The notes: generated from the letters alone by a model not told the origin. Shown: positions 14,572 to 30,000, counted from the stretch's first letter. The stretch is 64,000 nt of DNA from Mactra quadrangularis (GCA_025267735.1 CM046297.1:14963511-15027510), one strand, 5' to 3'. Made by a program: numbers and translations.

Positions 14572-17190
14572 CCGGGGCGGTGATGTTGCTGTAGATGCCC
14601 CTGCTACAGCCGGTGTGGTAATGTAGCTGTAGATGCCCCTGCTACAGTGCATGAGGCGATGTTGCTGTAGATGCCCCTGCTACAGCGCATAAAATGATGT
14701 TGCTGTAGATGCCCCTGCTACAGCGCATGAAGTGATGTTGCTGTAGATGCCCCTGCTACAGTGCATGAAGTGATGTTACTGTAGATGCCCCTGCTACAGT
14801 GCATGAGGTGATGTTGCTGTAGATGCCCCTGCTACAGTGCCTGAGGTGATGTTGCTGTAGATGCTCCTGCTACAGCCATGGATGTGATGTTGCTGTAGAT
14901 GCCCTTGCTACAGTGCATGAGTTGAAGTTACTGTAGATGCCCCTGCTACAGTGCATGAGGTGATGTAGCCGTAGATGCCCCTGCTATGGTCAGTATGGAG
15001 ATGTTACTGTAGATGCCCCTGCTACAGTGCATGAGGTGATGTTGCTGTAGATGCCCCTGCTACACTGCATGAGGTGATGTTGCTGTAGATGCCCCTGCAA
15101 CAGCGCATGAGGTTATGTTGCTGTAGATGCCCCTGCTACAGTGCATGAGGTGATGTTGCTGTAGATGCCCCTGCTACAGTGCATGAGGCTATGTTGCTGT
15201 AGATGCCCCTGCTACAGTGCATGAGGTGATGTTGCTGTAGATGCCCCTGCTACAGTGCATGAGGCAACATTGCTGTAGATGCCCCTGCTACAGTGCATGA
15301 GGTGATGTTGGTGTAGATGCCCCTGCTACAGTGCATGAGGCTATGTTGCTGTAGATGCCCCTGCTACAGCGCATGAGGAAATGTTGCTGTAGATGCCCCT
15401 GCTACAGTGCATGAAGTGATGTTGCTGTAGATGCCCCTGCTACAGTGCATGAAATAATGTTGTTGTAGATGCCCCTGCTACAGTGCATGAGGCGATGTTA
15501 CTGTAGATGCCCCTGCTACAGTGCATGAGGGGATGTTGCTGTAGATGCCCCTGCTACAGTGCATGAGGTGAAGTTACTGTAGATGCCCCTGCTACAATGC
15601 ATGAGGTGATGTAGCCGTAGATGCCCCTGCTACGGTCAGTAAGGAGATGTTACTGTAGATGCCCCTGCTACAGTGCATGAGGTGATGTTGCAGTAGATGC
15701 CCCTGCTACACTGCATGAGGTGATGTTGCTGTAGATGCCCCTGCTACAGTGCATGAAATAATGTTACTGTAGATGCCCCTGCTACAGTGCATGAGGCGAT
15801 GTTGCTGTAGATGCCCCTGCTACAGTGCATCAGGCGATGTTACTGTAGATGCCCCTGCTACAGTGCATGAGGCCATGTTACTGTAGATGCCCCTGCTACA
15901 GCGCATGAGGTGATGTTGCTGTAGATGCCCCTGCTACAGTGCATGAGGTGATGTTGCTGTAGATGCCCCTGCTACAGTGCATGAGGCTATGTTGCTGTAG
16001 ATGCCCCTGCTACAGTGCATGAGGTGATGTTGCTGTAGATGCCCCTGCTACAGTGCATGAGGCAACGTTGCTGTAGATGCCCCTGCTACAGTGCATGAGG
16101 TGATGTTGCTGTAGATGCCCCTGCTACAGTGCATGAGGCTATGTTGCTGTAGATGCCCCTGCTACAGCGCATGAGGAAATGTTGCTGTAGATGCCCCTGC
16201 TACAGTGATGATGTGATGTTACTGTAGATGCCCCTGTACAGTGCATGAAATAATGTTACTGTAGATGCCCCTGCTACAGTGCATGAGGCGATGTTGCTGT
16301 AGATGCCCCTGCTACAGTGCATGAGGCGATGTTACTGTAGATGCCCCTGCTACAGTGCATGAGGCCATGTTACTGTAGATGCCCCTGCTACAGTGCATGA
16401 GGCCATGTTGCTGTAGATGCCCCTGCTACAGCGCATGAAGTGATGTTGCTGTAGATGCCCCTGCTACAGTGCATGAGGTGATGTTGCTGTAGTTGCCCCT
16501 GCTACAGTGCATGAGGCGATGTTGCTGTAGATGCCCCTGCTACAGTGCATGAAGTGATGTTGCTGTAGATGCCCCTGCTACAGTGCATGAAATAATGTTG
16601 CTGTAGATGCCCCTGCTACAGTGCATGAAATAATGTTACTGTAGATGCCCCTGCTACAGTGCATGAGGGGATGTTGCTGTAGATGCCCCTGCTACAGTGC
16701 ATGAGGTGAAGTTACTGTAGGTGCCCCTGCTACAATGCATGAGGTGATGTAGCCGTAGATGCCCCTGCTACGGTCAGTAAGGAGATGTTACTGTAGATGC
16801 CCCTGCTACAGTGCATGAGGTGATGTTGCAGTAGATGCCCCTGCTACAGTGCATGAAGTGATGTTGCTGTAGATGCCCCTGCTATAGTGCATGAAATGAT
16901 GTTGCTGTAGATGCCCCTGCTACAGTGCATGAGGCGATGTTGCTGTAGATGCCCCTGCTACAGTGCATGAAGTGATGTTGCTGTAGATGCCCCTGCTACA
17001 GTGCATGAGGTGATGTTGTTGTAGAAGCCCCTGCTACAGCCAGTATGGGGATGTTACTGTAGATGCCCCTGCTACAGTGCATGAGGTGAAGTTTCTGTAG
17101 ATGCCCCTGCTACAGCCCATGATGTGGTGTTGCTGTAAATGCCCCTACTACAGCCTGAGATGTAACGTTGATGTTGATGCCCCTGCTACA

Positions 17191-17379
17191 ACTAGTAAGG
17201 TTCAATCGCAAAAGTCTCAACCAGTTAGCATTTTATCATCTGCCAAGTTGTTTGGATCAGAGAGCAAATGGGTCCTTTGTTCAACTATCTAAGTGAATTG
17301 GCTTGTGATCAATGTGAAACTGTCAATCCCTTTCTGTAGAATTGTGATGTTGAGACTTAAGCTTGAGCCTTTGTTGCAG
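17191..17379. repeat. Array spacer 4
   Basis: Left-subfamily spacer. The preceding block is 2,619 bp. The next block (17,380-23,716) is a hybrid containing the junction between the two 16.2-kb copies. Confidence 0.9.
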
Positions 17380-20300
17380 CCGGGGCGGTGATGTTGCTGT
17401 AGATGCCCCTGCTACAGCCGGTGTGGTAATGTAGCTGTAGATGCCCCTGCTACAGTGCATGAGGCGATGTTACTGTAGATGCCCCTGCTACAGTGCATGA
17501 GGCGATGTTGCTGTAGATGCCCCTGCTACAGCGCATAAAGTGATGTTGCTGTAGATGCCCCTGCTACAGTGCATGAGGTGAAGTTACTGTAGATGCCCCT
17601 GCTACAATGCATGAGGTGATGTTGCTGTAGATGCCCCTGCTACAGTGCATGAAGTGATGTTGCTGTAGATGCCCCTGCTACAGTGCATGAAATGATGTTG
17701 CTGTAGATGCCCCTGCTGCAGTGCATGAGGCGATGTTGCTGTAGATGCCCCTGCTACACTGCATGAGGTGATGTTGCTGTAGCTGCCTCTGCTACACTGC
17801 ATGAGGTGATGTTGCTGTAGATGCCCCTGCTACAGTGCATGAGGTGATGTTGCTTTAGATGCCCCTGCTACACTGCATGAGGTGATGTTGCTGTAGATGC
17901 CCCTGCTACAGTGCATGAGGTGATGTTGCTGTAGATGCCCCTGCTACAGCGCATTAGGTGATGTTGCTGTAGATGCCCCTGCTACAGCGCATTAGGTGAT
18001 GTTGCTGTAGATGCCCCTACTACAGCGCATGAGGTGATGTTGCTGTAGATGCCCCTGCTACAGTGCAAGAGGCGATGTTACTGTAGATGCCCCTGCTACA
18101 GTGCATGATGCCATGTTGCTGTAGATGCCCCTGCTACAGTGCATGAGGCCATGTTGCTGTAGATGCCCCTGCTACAGCGCATGAAGTGATGTTGCTGTAG
18201 ATGCCCCTGCTACAGTGCATGAAATAATGTTAATGTAGATGCCCCTGCTACAGTGCATGAGGCGATGTTGCTGTAGATGCCCCTGCTACAGTGCATGAGG
18301 CGATGTTACTGTAGATGCCCCTGCTACAGTGCATGAGGCCATGTTGCTGTACATGCCCATGCTACAGTGCATGAGGCCATGTTGCTGTAGATGCCCCTGC
18401 TACAGTGCATGAGGTGATGTTGCTGTAGATGCCCCTGCTACAGCCAGTATTGAGATGTTACTGTAGATGCCCCTGCAACAGTGCATGAAGTGATGTTGCT
18501 GTAGATGCCCCTGCTACAGTGCATGACGCGATGTTGCTGTAGATGCCCCTGCTACAGTGCATGAAGTGATGTTGCTGTAGATGCCCCTGCTACAGTGCAT
18601 GAAGTGATGTTGCTGTAGATGCCCCTGCTACAGTGCATGAGGCTATGTTGCTGTAGATGCCCCTGCTACAGTGCATGAGGTGATGTTGCTGTAGATGCCC
18701 CTGCTACAGTGCATGAGGTGATGTTGCTGTAGATGCCCCTGCTACAGTGCATGAGGCTATGTTGCTGTAGATGCCCTTGCTACAGCGCATGAGGAAATGT
18801 TGCTGTAGATGCCCCTGCTACAGTGATGATGTGATGTTACTGTAGATGCCCCTGTACAGTGCATGAAATAATGTTACTGTAGATGCCCCTGCTACAGTGC
18901 ATGAGGCGATGTTGCTGTAGATGCCCCTGCTACAGTGCATGAGGCGATGTTACTATAGATGCCCCTGCTACAGTGCATGAGGCCATGTTACTGTAGATGC
19001 CCCTGCTACAGTGCATGAGGCCATGTTGCTGTAGATGCCCCTGCTACAGTGCATGAGGTGATGTTGCTGTAGATGCCCCTGCTACAGCGCATGAAGTGAT
19101 GTTGCTGTAGATGCCCCTGCTACAGCGCATGAGGTGATGTTGCTGTAGATGCCCCTGCTACAGTGCATGAAATGATGTTGCTGTAGATGCCCCTGCTACA
19201 GTGCATGAGGCGATGTTACTGTAGATGCCCCTGCTACAGTGCATGAGGCGATGTTGCTGTAGATGCCCCTGCTACAGTGCATGAGGTGAAGTTACTGTAG
19301 ATGCCCCTGCTACAATGCATGAGGTGATGTAGCCGTAGATGCCCCTGCTACGGTCAGTAAGGAGATGTTACTGTAGATGCCCATGCTACGGTGCATGAGG
19401 TGATTTTGCTGTAGATGCCCCTACTACACTGCATGAGGTGATGTTGCTGTAGATGCCCCTGCTACACTGCATGAGGTGATGTTGCTGTAGATGCCCCTGC
19501 TACAGTGCATGAAGTGAAGTTACTGTAGATGCCCCTGCTACAGTGCATGAGGTGATGTTGCTGTAGATGCCCCTGCTACAGCGCATGAAGTGATGTTGCT
19601 TTAGATGCCCCTGCTACAGCGCATGAAGTGATGTTGCTGTAGATGCCCCTGCTACAGTGCATGAGGTGATGTTGCTGTAGATGCCCCTGCTACAGTGCCT
19701 GAGGTGATGTTGCTGTAGATGCCCCTGCTACAGCCATAGATGTGATGTTGCTGTAGATGCCCCTGCTACAGTGCATGAGTTGAAGTTACTGTAGATGCCC
19801 CTGCTACTGTGCATGAGGTGATGTAGCCGTATTTGCCCCTGCTATGGTCAGTATGGAGATGTTACTGTAGATGCCTCTGCTACACTGCATGAGGTGATGT
19901 TGCTGTAGATGCCCCTGCAACAGCGCATGAAGTGATGTTGCTGTAGATGCCCCTGCTACAGTGCATGAGGTGATGTTGCTGTAGATGCCCCTGCTACAGT
20001 GCATGAGGCTATGTTGCTGTAGATGCCCCTGCTACAGTGCATGAGGTGATGTTGCTGTAGATGCCCCTGCTACAGTGCATGAGGCAATGTTGCTGTAGAT
20101 GCCCCTGCTACAGTGCATGAGGTGATGTTGCTGTAGATGCCCCTGCTACAGTGCATGAGGCTATATTGCTGTAGATGCCCCTGCTACAGCGCATGAGGAA
20201 ATGTTGCTGTAGATGCCCCTGCTACAGTGATGATGTGATATTACTGTAGATGCCCCTGTACAGTGCATGAAATAATGTTACTGTAGATGCCCCTGCTACA

Positions 20301-23300
20301 GTGCATGAGGCGATGTTGCTGTAGATGCCCCTGCTACAGTGCATGAGGCCATGTTACTGTAGATGCCCCTGCTACAGTGCATGAGGCCATGTTGCTGTAG
20401 ATGCCCCTGCTACAGCGCATGAAGTGATGTTGCTGTAGATGCCCCTGCTACAGTGCATGAGGTGATGTTGCTGTAGATGCCCCTGCTACAGTGCATGAGG
20501 CGATGTTGCTGTAGATGCCCCTGCTACAGTGCATGAGACGATGTTGCTGTAGATGCCCCTGCTACAGTGCATGAGTTGAAGTTACTGTAGATGCCCCTGC
20601 TACAGTGCATGAGGTGACAAAGCCGTAGATGCCCCTGCTATGGTCAGTATGGAGATGTTACTGTAGATGCCCCTGCTACAGTGCATGAGGTGATGTTGCT
20701 GTAGATGCCCCTGCTACACTGCATGAGGTGATGTTGCTGTAGATGCCCCTGCAACAGCGCATTAGGTTATGTTGCTGTAGATGCCCCTGCTACAGTGCAT
20801 GAGGTGATGTTGCTGTAGATGCCCCTGCTACAGTGCATGAGGCTATGTTGCTGTAGATGCCCCTGCTACAGTGCATGAGGTGATGTTGCTGTAGATGCCC
20901 CTGCTACAGTGCATGAGGCAACGTTGCTGTAGATGCCCCTGCTACAGTGCATGATGTGATGTTGCTGTAGATGCCCCTGCTACAGTGCATGAGGCTATGT
21001 TGCTGTAGATGCCCCTGCTACAGCGCATGAGGAAATGTTGCTGTAGATGCCCCTGCTACAGTGATGATGTGATGTTACTGTAAATGCTCCTGTACAGTGC
21101 ATGAAATAATGTTACTGTAGATGCCCCTGCTACAGTGCATGAGGCGATGTTGCGGTAGATGCCCCTGCTACAGTGCATGAGGCGATGTTACTGTAGATGC
21201 CCCTGCTACAGTGCATGAGACCATGTTACTGTAGATGCCCCTGCTACAGTGCATGAGGCCATGTTGCTGTAGATGCCCCTGCTACAGCGCATGAAGTGAT
21301 GTTGCTGTAGATGCCCCTGCTACAGTGCATGAGGTGATGTTGCTGTAGATGCCCCTGCTACAGTGCATGAGGCGATGTTGCTGTAGATGCCCCTGCTACA
21401 GTGCATGAAATAATGTTGCTGTAGATGCCCCTGCTACAGTGCATGAGGCGATGTTACTGTAGATGCCCCTGCTACAGTGCATGTGGGGATGTTGCTGTAG
21501 ATGCCCCTGCTACAGTGCATGAGGTGAAGTTACTGTAGATGCCCCTGCTACAATGTATGAGGTGATGTAGCCGTAGATGCCCCTGCTACGGTCAGTAAGG
21601 AGATGTTACTGTAGATGCCCCTGCTACAGTGCATGAGGTGATGTTGCAGTAGATGCCCCTGCTACACTGCATGAGGTGATGTTGCTGTAGATGCCCCTGC
21701 TACACTGCATGAGGTGATGTTGCTGTAGATGCCCCTGCTACAGTGCATGAGGTGATGTTGCTGTAGATGCCCCTGCTACAGCGCATGAGGTGATGTTGCT
21801 GTAGATGCCCTGCTACAGTGCATTAGGTGATGTTGCTGTAGATGCCCCTGCTACAGCACATGAGGTGATGTTGCTGTAGATGCCCCTGCTACAGCGCATT
21901 AGGTGATGTTGCTGTAGATGCCCCTGCTACAGCGCATGAGGTGATGTTGCTGTAGATGCCTCTGCTACAGTGCATGAGGTGATGTTGCTGTAGATGCCCC
22001 TGCTACAGTGCATGAAGTGATGTTGCTGTAGATGCCCCTGCTACAGCGCATGAGGTGATGTTGCTGTAGATGCCCCTGCTACAGTGCATGAAATGATGTT
22101 GCTGTAGATGCCCCTGCTACAGTGCATGAGGCGATGTTACTGTAGATGCCCCTGCTACAGTGCATGAGGCTATGTTGCTGTAGATGCCCCTGCCACAGTG
22201 CCTGAGGTGATGTTGCTGTAGATGCCCCTGCTACAGCCATGGATGTGATGTTGCTGTAGATGCCCCTGCTACAGTGCATGAGTTGAAGTTTCTGTAGATG
22301 CCCCTGCTACAGTGCATGAGGTGATGTAGCCGTAGATGCCCCTGCTATGGTCAGTATGGAGATGTTACTGTAGATGCCCCTGCTACAGTGCATGAGGTGA
22401 TGTTGCTGTAGATGCCCCTGCTACACTGCATGAGGTTATGTTGCTGTAGATGCCCCTGCAACAGTGCATGAGGTGATGTTGCTGTAGATGCCCCTGCTAC
22501 AGTGCATGAGGCTATGTTGCTGTAGATGCCCCTGCTACAGTGCATGAGGTGATGTTGCTATAGATGCCCCTGCTACAGTGCATGAGGTGATGTTGCTGTA
22601 GATGCCCCTGCTACAGTGCATGAGGTGATGTTGCTGTAGATGCCCCTGCTACAGTGCATGAGGCTATGTTGCTGTAGATGCCCCTGCTACAGTGCATGAG
22701 GCTATGTTGCTGTAGATGCCCCTGCTACAGTGCATGAGGTGATGTTGCTATAGATGCCCCTGCTACAGTGCATGAGGTGATGTTGCTGTAGATGCCCCTG
22801 CTACAGTGCATGAGGTGATGTTGCTGTAGATGCCCCTGCTACAGTGCATGAGGCGATGTTGCTGTAGATGCCCCTGCTACAGTGCATGAGGCCATGTTAC
22901 TGTAGATGCCCCTGCTACAGTGCATGAGGCCATGTTGCTGTAGATGCCCCTGCTACAGTGCATGAGGCCATGTTGCTGTAGATGCCCCTGCTACAGCGCA
23001 TGAAGTGATGTTGCTGTAGATGCCCCTGCTACAGTGCATGAAATAATGTTAATATAGATGCCCCTGCTACAGTGCATGAGGTGATGTTGCTGTAGATGCC
23101 CCTGCTACAGTGCATGAGGCGATGTTACTGTAGATGCCCCTGCTACAGTGCATGAGGCCATGTTGCTGTAGATGCCCTGCTACAGTGCATGAGGCCATGT
23201 TGCTGTAGATGCCCCTGCTACAGTGCATGAGGTGATGTTGCTGTAGATGCCCCTGCTACAGCCAGTATTGAGATGTTACTGTAGATGCCCCTGCTACAGT

Positions 23301-23716
23301 GCATGAGGGGATGTTGCTGTAGATGCCCCTGCTACAGTGCATGAGGCGATGTTGCTGTAGATGCCCCTGCTACAGTGCATGAAGTGATGTTGCTGTAGAT
23401 GCCCCTGCTATAGTGCATGAAATGATGTTGCTGTAGATGCCCCTGCTACAGTGCATGAGGCGATGTTGCTGTAGATGCCCCTGCTACAGTGCATGAAGTG
23501 ATGTTGCTGTAGATGCCCCTGCTACAGTGCATGAGGTGATGTTGTTGTAGAAGCCCCTGCTACAGCCAGTATGGGGATGTTACTGTAGATGTCCCTGCTA
23601 CAGTGCATGAGGTGAAGTTTCTGTAGATGCCCCTGCTACAGCCCATGATGTGGTGTTGCTGTAAATGCCCCTACTACAGCCTGAGATGTAACGTTGATGT
23701 TGATGCCCCTGCTACA

Positions 23717-23905
23717 ACTAGTAAGGTTCAATCGCAAAAGTCTCAACCAGTTAGCATTTTATCATCTGCCAAGTTGTTTGGATCAGAGAGCAAATGGGTC
23801 CTTTGTTCAACTATCTAAGTGAATTGGCTTGTGATCAATGTGAAACTGTCAATCCCTTTCTGTAGAATTGTGATGTTGAGACTTAAGCTTGAGCCTTTGT
23901 TGCAG
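23717..23905. repeat. Array spacer 5 (duplicate of spacer 1)
   Basis: Lies 16,199 bp after spacer 1. It shares the rare TGTCCCTGCT variant in the cap just upstream, which confirms it is the duplicate of spacer 1 and not of spacers 2-4. Confidence 0.9.
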
Positions 23906-26865
23906 CCGGGGCGGTGATGTTGCTGTAGATGCCCCTGCTACAGCCGGTGTGGTAATGTAGCTGTAGATGCCCCTGCTACAGTGCATGAGGCGATGTTACT
24001 GTAGATGCCCCTGCTACAGTGCATGAGGTGATGTTGCTGTAGATGCCCCTGCTACAGCGCATAAAATGATGTTGCTGTAGATGCCCCTGCTACAGCGCAT
24101 GAAGTGATGTTGCTGTAGATGCCCCTGCTACAGTGCATGAAGTGATGTTACTGTAGATGCCCCTGCTACAGTGCATGAGGTGATGTTGCTGTAGATGCCC
24201 CTGCTACAGTGCCTGAGGTGATGTTGCTGTAGATGCTCCTGCTACAGCCATGGATGTGATGTTGCTGTAGATGCCCTTGCTACAGTGCATGAGTTGAAGT
24301 TACTGTAGATGCCCCTGCTACAGTGCATGAGGTGATGTAGCCGTAGATGCCCCTGCTATGGTCAGTATGGAGATGTTACTGTAGATGCCCCTGCTACAGT
24401 GCATGAGGTGATGTTGCTGTAGATGCCCCTGCTACACTGCATGAGGTGATGTTGCTGTAGATGCCCCTGCAACAGCGCATGAGGTTATGTTGCTGTAGAT
24501 GCCCCTGCTACAGTGCATGAGGTGATGTTGCTGTAGATGCCCCTGCTACAGTGCATGAGGCTATGTTGCTGTAGATGCCCCTGCTACAGTGCATGAGGTG
24601 ATGTTGCTGTAGATGCCCCTGCTACAGTGCATGAGGCAACGTTGCTGTAGATGCCCCTGCTACAGTGCATGAGGTGATGTTGGTGTAGATGCCCCTGCTA
24701 CAGTGCATGAGGCTATGTTGCTGTAGATGCCCCTGCTACAGCGCATGAGGAAATGTTGCTGTAGATGCCCCTGCTACAGTGCATAAAGTGATGTTGCTGT
24801 AGATGCCCCTGCTACAGTGCATGAAATAATGTTGCTGTAGATGCCCCTGCTACAGTGCATGAGGCGATGTTACTGTAGATGCCCCTGCTACAGTGCATGA
24901 GGGGATGTTGCTGTAGATGCCCCTGCTACAGTGCATGAGGTGAAGTTACTGTAGATGCCCCTGCTACAATGCATGAGGTGATGTAGCCGTAGATGCCCCT
25001 GCTACGGTCAGTAAGGAGATGTTACTGTAGATGCCCCTGCTACAGTGCATGAGGTGATGTTGCAGTAGATGCCCCTGCTACACTGCATGAGGTGATGTTG
25101 CTGTAGATGCCCCTGCTACAGTGCATGAAATAATGTTACTGTAGATGCCCCTGCTACAGTGCATGAGGCGATGTTACTGTAGATGCCCCTGTACAGTGCA
25201 TGAAATAATGTTACTGTAGATGCCCCTGCTACAGTGCATGAGGCGATGTTGCTGTAGATGCCCCTGCTACAGTGCATGAGGCCATGTTACTGTAGATGCC
25301 CCTGCTACAGTGCATGAGGCCATGTTGCTGTAGATGCCCCTGCTACAGCGCATGAAGTGATGTTGCTGTAGATGCCCCTGCTACAGTGCATGAGGTGATG
25401 TTGCTGTAGATGCCCCTGCTACAGTGCATGAGGCGATGTTGCTGTAGATGCCCCTGCTACAGTGCATGAGTCGATGTTGCAGTGGATGCCCCTGCTACAC
25501 TGCATGAGGTGATGTTGCTGTAGATGCCCCTGCTACAGCGCATGAGGTGATGTTGCTGTAGATGCCCTGCTACAGTGCATGAGGTGATGTTGCTGTAGAT
25601 GCCCCTGCTACAGCGCATGAGGTGATGTTGCTGTAGATGCCCCTGCTACAGCGCATTAGGTGATGTTGCTGTAGATGCCCCTACTACAGCGCATGAGGTG
25701 ATGTTGCTGTAGATGCCCGTGCTACAGTGCATAAGGTGATGTTGCTGTAGATGCCCCTGCTACAGTGCATCAGGCTATGTTGCTGTAGATGCCCCTGCTA
25801 CAGTGCATCAGGCAATGTTACTGTAGATGCCCCTGCTACAATGCATGAGGTGATGTAGCCGTAGATGCCCCTGCTACGGTCAGTAAGGAGATGTTACTGT
25901 AGATGCCCCTGCTACAGTGCATGAGGTGATGTTGCAGTAGATGCCCCTGCTACACTGCATGAGGTGATGTTGCTGTAGATGCCCCTGCTACAGTGCATGA
26001 AATAATGTTACTGTAGATGCCCCTGCTACAGTGCATGAGGCGATGTTGCTGTAGATGCCCCTGCTACAGTGCATCAGGCGATGTTACTGTAGATGCCCCT
26101 GCTACAGTGCATGAGGCCATGTTACTGTAGATGCCCCTGCTACAGTGCATGAGGCCATGTTGCTGTAGATGCCCCTGCTACAGCGCATGAAGTGATGTTG
26201 CTGTAGATGCCCCTGCTACAGTGCATGAAATAATGTTAATGTAGATGCCCCTGCTACAGTGCATGAGGCGATGTTACTGTAGATGCCCCTTCTACAGTGC
26301 ATGAAGCCATGTTGCTGTAGATGCCCTGCTACAGTGCATGAGGCCATGTTGCTGTAGATGCCCCTGCTACAGTGCATGAGGTGATGTTGCTGTAGATGCC
26401 CCTGCTACAGCCAGTATTGAGATGTTACTGTAGATGCCCCTGCTACAGTGCATGAGGGGATGTTGCTGTAGATGCCCCTGCTACAGTGCATGAGGCGATG
26501 TTGCTGTAGATGCCCCTGCTACAGTGCATGAAGTGATGTTGCTGTAGATGCCCCTGCTATAGTGCATGAAATGATGTTGCTGTAGATGCCCCTGCTACAG
26601 TGCATGAGGCGATGTTGCTGTAGATGGCCTTGCTACAGTGCATGAAGTGATGTTGCTGTAGATGCCCCTGCTACAGTGCATGAGGTGATGTTGTTGTAGA
26701 AGCCCCTGCTACAGCCAGTATGGGGATGTTACTGTAGATGCCCCTGCTACAGTGCATGAGGTGAAGTTTCTGTAGATGCCCCTGCTACAGCCCATGATGT
26801 GGTGTTGCTGTAAATGCCCCTACTACAGCCTGAGATGTAACGTTGATGTTGATGCCCCTGCTACA

Positions 26866-27054
26866 ACTAGTAAGGTTCAATCGCAAAAGTCTCAACCAGT
26901 TAGCATTTTATCATCTGCCAAGTTGTTTGGATCAGAGAGCAAATGGGTCCTTTGTTCAACTATCTAAGTGAATTGGCTTGTGATCAATGTGAAACTGTCA
27001 ATCCCTTTCTGTAGAATTGTGATGTTGAGACTTAAGCTTGAGCCTTTGTTGCAG
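26866..27054. repeat. Array spacer 6 (duplicate of spacer 2)
   Basis: Lies 16,199 bp after spacer 2. Flanking units share the same private variants, including GATGGCCTTGC about 240 bp upstream. Confidence 0.9.
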
Positions 27055-30000
27055 CCGGGGCGGTGATGTTGCTGTAGATGCCCCTGCTACAGCCGGTGTG
27101 GTAATGTAGCTGTAGATGCCCCTGCTACAGTGCATGAGGCGATGTTACTGTAGATGCCCCTGCTACAGTGCATGAGGTGATGTTGCTGTAGATGCCCCTG
27201 CTACAGCGCATAAAGTGATGTTGCTGTAGATGCCCCTGCTACAGCGCATGAAGTGATGTTGCTGTAGATGCCCCTGCTACAGTGCATGAAGTGATGTTAC
27301 TGTAGATGCCCCTGCTACAGTGCATGAGGTGATGTTGCTGTAGATGCCCCTGCTACAGTGCCTGAGGTGATGTTGCTGTAGATGCTCCTGCTACAGCTAT
27401 GGATGTGATGTTGCTGTAGATGCCCTTGCTACAGTGCATGAGTTGAAGTTACTGTAGATGCCCCTGCTACAGTGCATGAGGTGATGTAGCCGTAGATGCC
27501 CCTGCTATGGTCAGTATGGAGATGTTACTGTAGATGCCCCTGCTACAGTGCATGAGGTGATGTTGCTGTAGATGCCCCTGCTACACTGCATGAGGTGATG
27601 TTGCTGTAGATGCCCCTGCAACAGCGCATGAGGTTATGTTGCTGTAGATGCCCCTGCTACAGTGCATGATGTGATGTTGCTGTAGATGCCCCTGCTACAG
27701 TGCATGAGGCTATGTTGCTGTAGATGCCCCTGCTACAGTGCATGAGGTGATGTTGCTGTAGATGCCCCTGCTACAGTGCATGAGGCAACGTTGCTGTAGA
27801 TGCCCCTGCTACAGTGCATGAGGTGATGTTGCTGTAGATGCCCCTGCTACAGTGCATGAGGCTATGTTGCTGTAGATGCCCCTGCTACAGCGCATGAGGA
27901 AATGTTGCTGTAGATGCCCCTGCTACAGTGATGATGTGATGTTACTGTAGATGCCCCTGTACAGTGCATGAAATAATGTTACTGTAGATGCCCCTGCTAC
28001 AGTGCATGAGGCGATGTTGCTGTAGATGCCCCTGCTACAGTGCATGAGGCGATGTTACTGTAGATGCCCCTGCTACTGTGCATGAGGCCATGTTACTGTA
28101 GATGCCCCTGCACAGTGCATGAGGCCATGTTGCTGTAGATGCCCCTGCTACAGCGCATGAAGTGATGTTGCTGTAGATGCCCCTGCTACAGTGCATGAGG
28201 TGATGTTGCTGTAGTTGCCCCTGCTACAGTGCATGAGGCGATGTTGCTGTAGATGCCCCTGCTACAGTGCATGAAGTGATGTTGCTGTAGATGCCCCTGC
28301 TACAGTGCATGAAATAATGTTGCTGTAGATGCCCCTGCTACAGTGCATGAAATAATGTTACTGTAGATGCCCCTGCTACAGTGCATGAGGGGATGTTGCT
28401 GTAGATGCCCCTGCTACAGTGCATGAGGTGAAGTTACTGTAGATGCCCCTGCTACAATGCATGAGGTGATGTAGCCGTAGATGCCCCTGCTACGGTCAGT
28501 AAGGAGATGTTACTGTAGATGCCCCTGCTACAGTGCATGAGGTGATGTTGCAGTAGATGCCCCTGCTACAGTGCATGAAGTGATGTTGCTGTAGATGCCC
28601 CTGCTATAGTGCATGAAATGATGTTGCTGTAGATGCCCCTGCTACAGTGCATGAGGCGATGTTGCTGTAGATGCCCCTGCTACAGTGCATGAGGTGATGT
28701 TGTTGTAGAAGCCCCTGCTACAGCTCATGAAGTGATGTTGCTGTAGATGCCCCTGCTACAGTGCATGAAGTGATGTTGCTGTAGATGCCCCTGCTACAGT
28801 GCATGAAGTGATGTTGCTGTAGATGCCCCTGCTACAGCGCATGAGGTGATGTTGCTGTAGATGCCCCTGCTACAATGCAAGAGGCGATGTTACTGTAGAT
28901 GCCCCTGCTACAGTGCATGATGCCATGTTGCTGTAGATGCCCCTGCTACAGTGCATGAGGCCATGTTGCTGTAGATGCCCCTGCTACAGCCATGGATGTG
29001 ATGTTGCTGTAGATGCCCCTTCTACAGTGCATGAGTTGAAGTTTCTGTAGATGCCCCTGCTACAGTGCATGAGGTGATGTAGCCGTAGATGCCCCTGCTA
29101 CGGTCAGTAAGGAGATGTTACTGTAGATGCCCCTGCTACAGTGCATGAGTCGATGTTGCAGTAGATGCCCCTGCTACACTGCATGAGGTGATGTTGCTGT
29201 AGATGCCCCTGCTACACTGCATCAGGTGATGTTGCTGTAGATGCCCCTGCTACAGTGCATGAGGTGATGTTGCTGTAGATGCCCCTGCTACAGCGCATGA
29301 GGTGATGTTGCTGTAGATGCCCTGCTACAGTGCATGAGGTGATGTTGCTGTAGATGCCCCTGCTACAGCGCATGAGGTGATGTTGCTGTAGATGCCCCTG
29401 CTACAGCGCATTAGGTGATGTTGCTGTAGATGCCCCTACTACAGCGCATGAGGTGATGTTGCTGTAGATGCCCGTCCTACAGTGCATAAGGTGATGTTGC
29501 TGTAGATGCCCCTGCTACAGTGCATGAGGTGATGTTGCTGTAGATGCCCCTGCTACAGTGCATGAGGCTATGTTGCTGTAGATGCCCCTGCTACAGTGCA
29601 TGAGGAAATGTTGCTGTTGATGCCCCTGCTACAGTGATGATGTGATGTTACTGTAGATGCCCCTGCTACAGTGCATGAAATAATGTTACTGTAGATGCCC
29701 CTGCTACAGTGCATGAGGCGATGTTGCTGTAGATGCCCCTGCTACAGTGCATCAGGCGATGTTACTGTAGATGCCCCTGCTACAGTGCATGAGGCCATGT
29801 TACTGTAGATGCCCCTGCTACAGTGCATGAGGCCATGTTGCTGTAGATGCCCCTGCTACAGCGCATGAAGTAATGTTGCTGTAGATGCCCCTGCTACAGT
29901 GCATGAAATAATGTTAATATAGATGCCCCTGCTACAGTGCATGAGGTGATGTTGCTGTAGATGCCCCTGCTACAGTGCATGAGGCGATGTTACTGTAGAT

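Larger units (their letters stand above)
2402..18600. repeat. Copy A of a 16,199-bp tandem segmental duplication inside the array
   Basis: Every rare variant I compared in this interval recurs exactly 16,199 bp downstream. Examples are GATGGCC at 10,425, CCCGTCC at 13,272, GTAGGTGCCCC near 16,717, and all four spacers. Homology starts around 2,370-2,402. Before that, at the same offset, linker classes differ (GAGGCTATG versus GAAGTGATG). The boundary is uncertain by about one repeat unit because it lies within repeats. Confidence 0.93.
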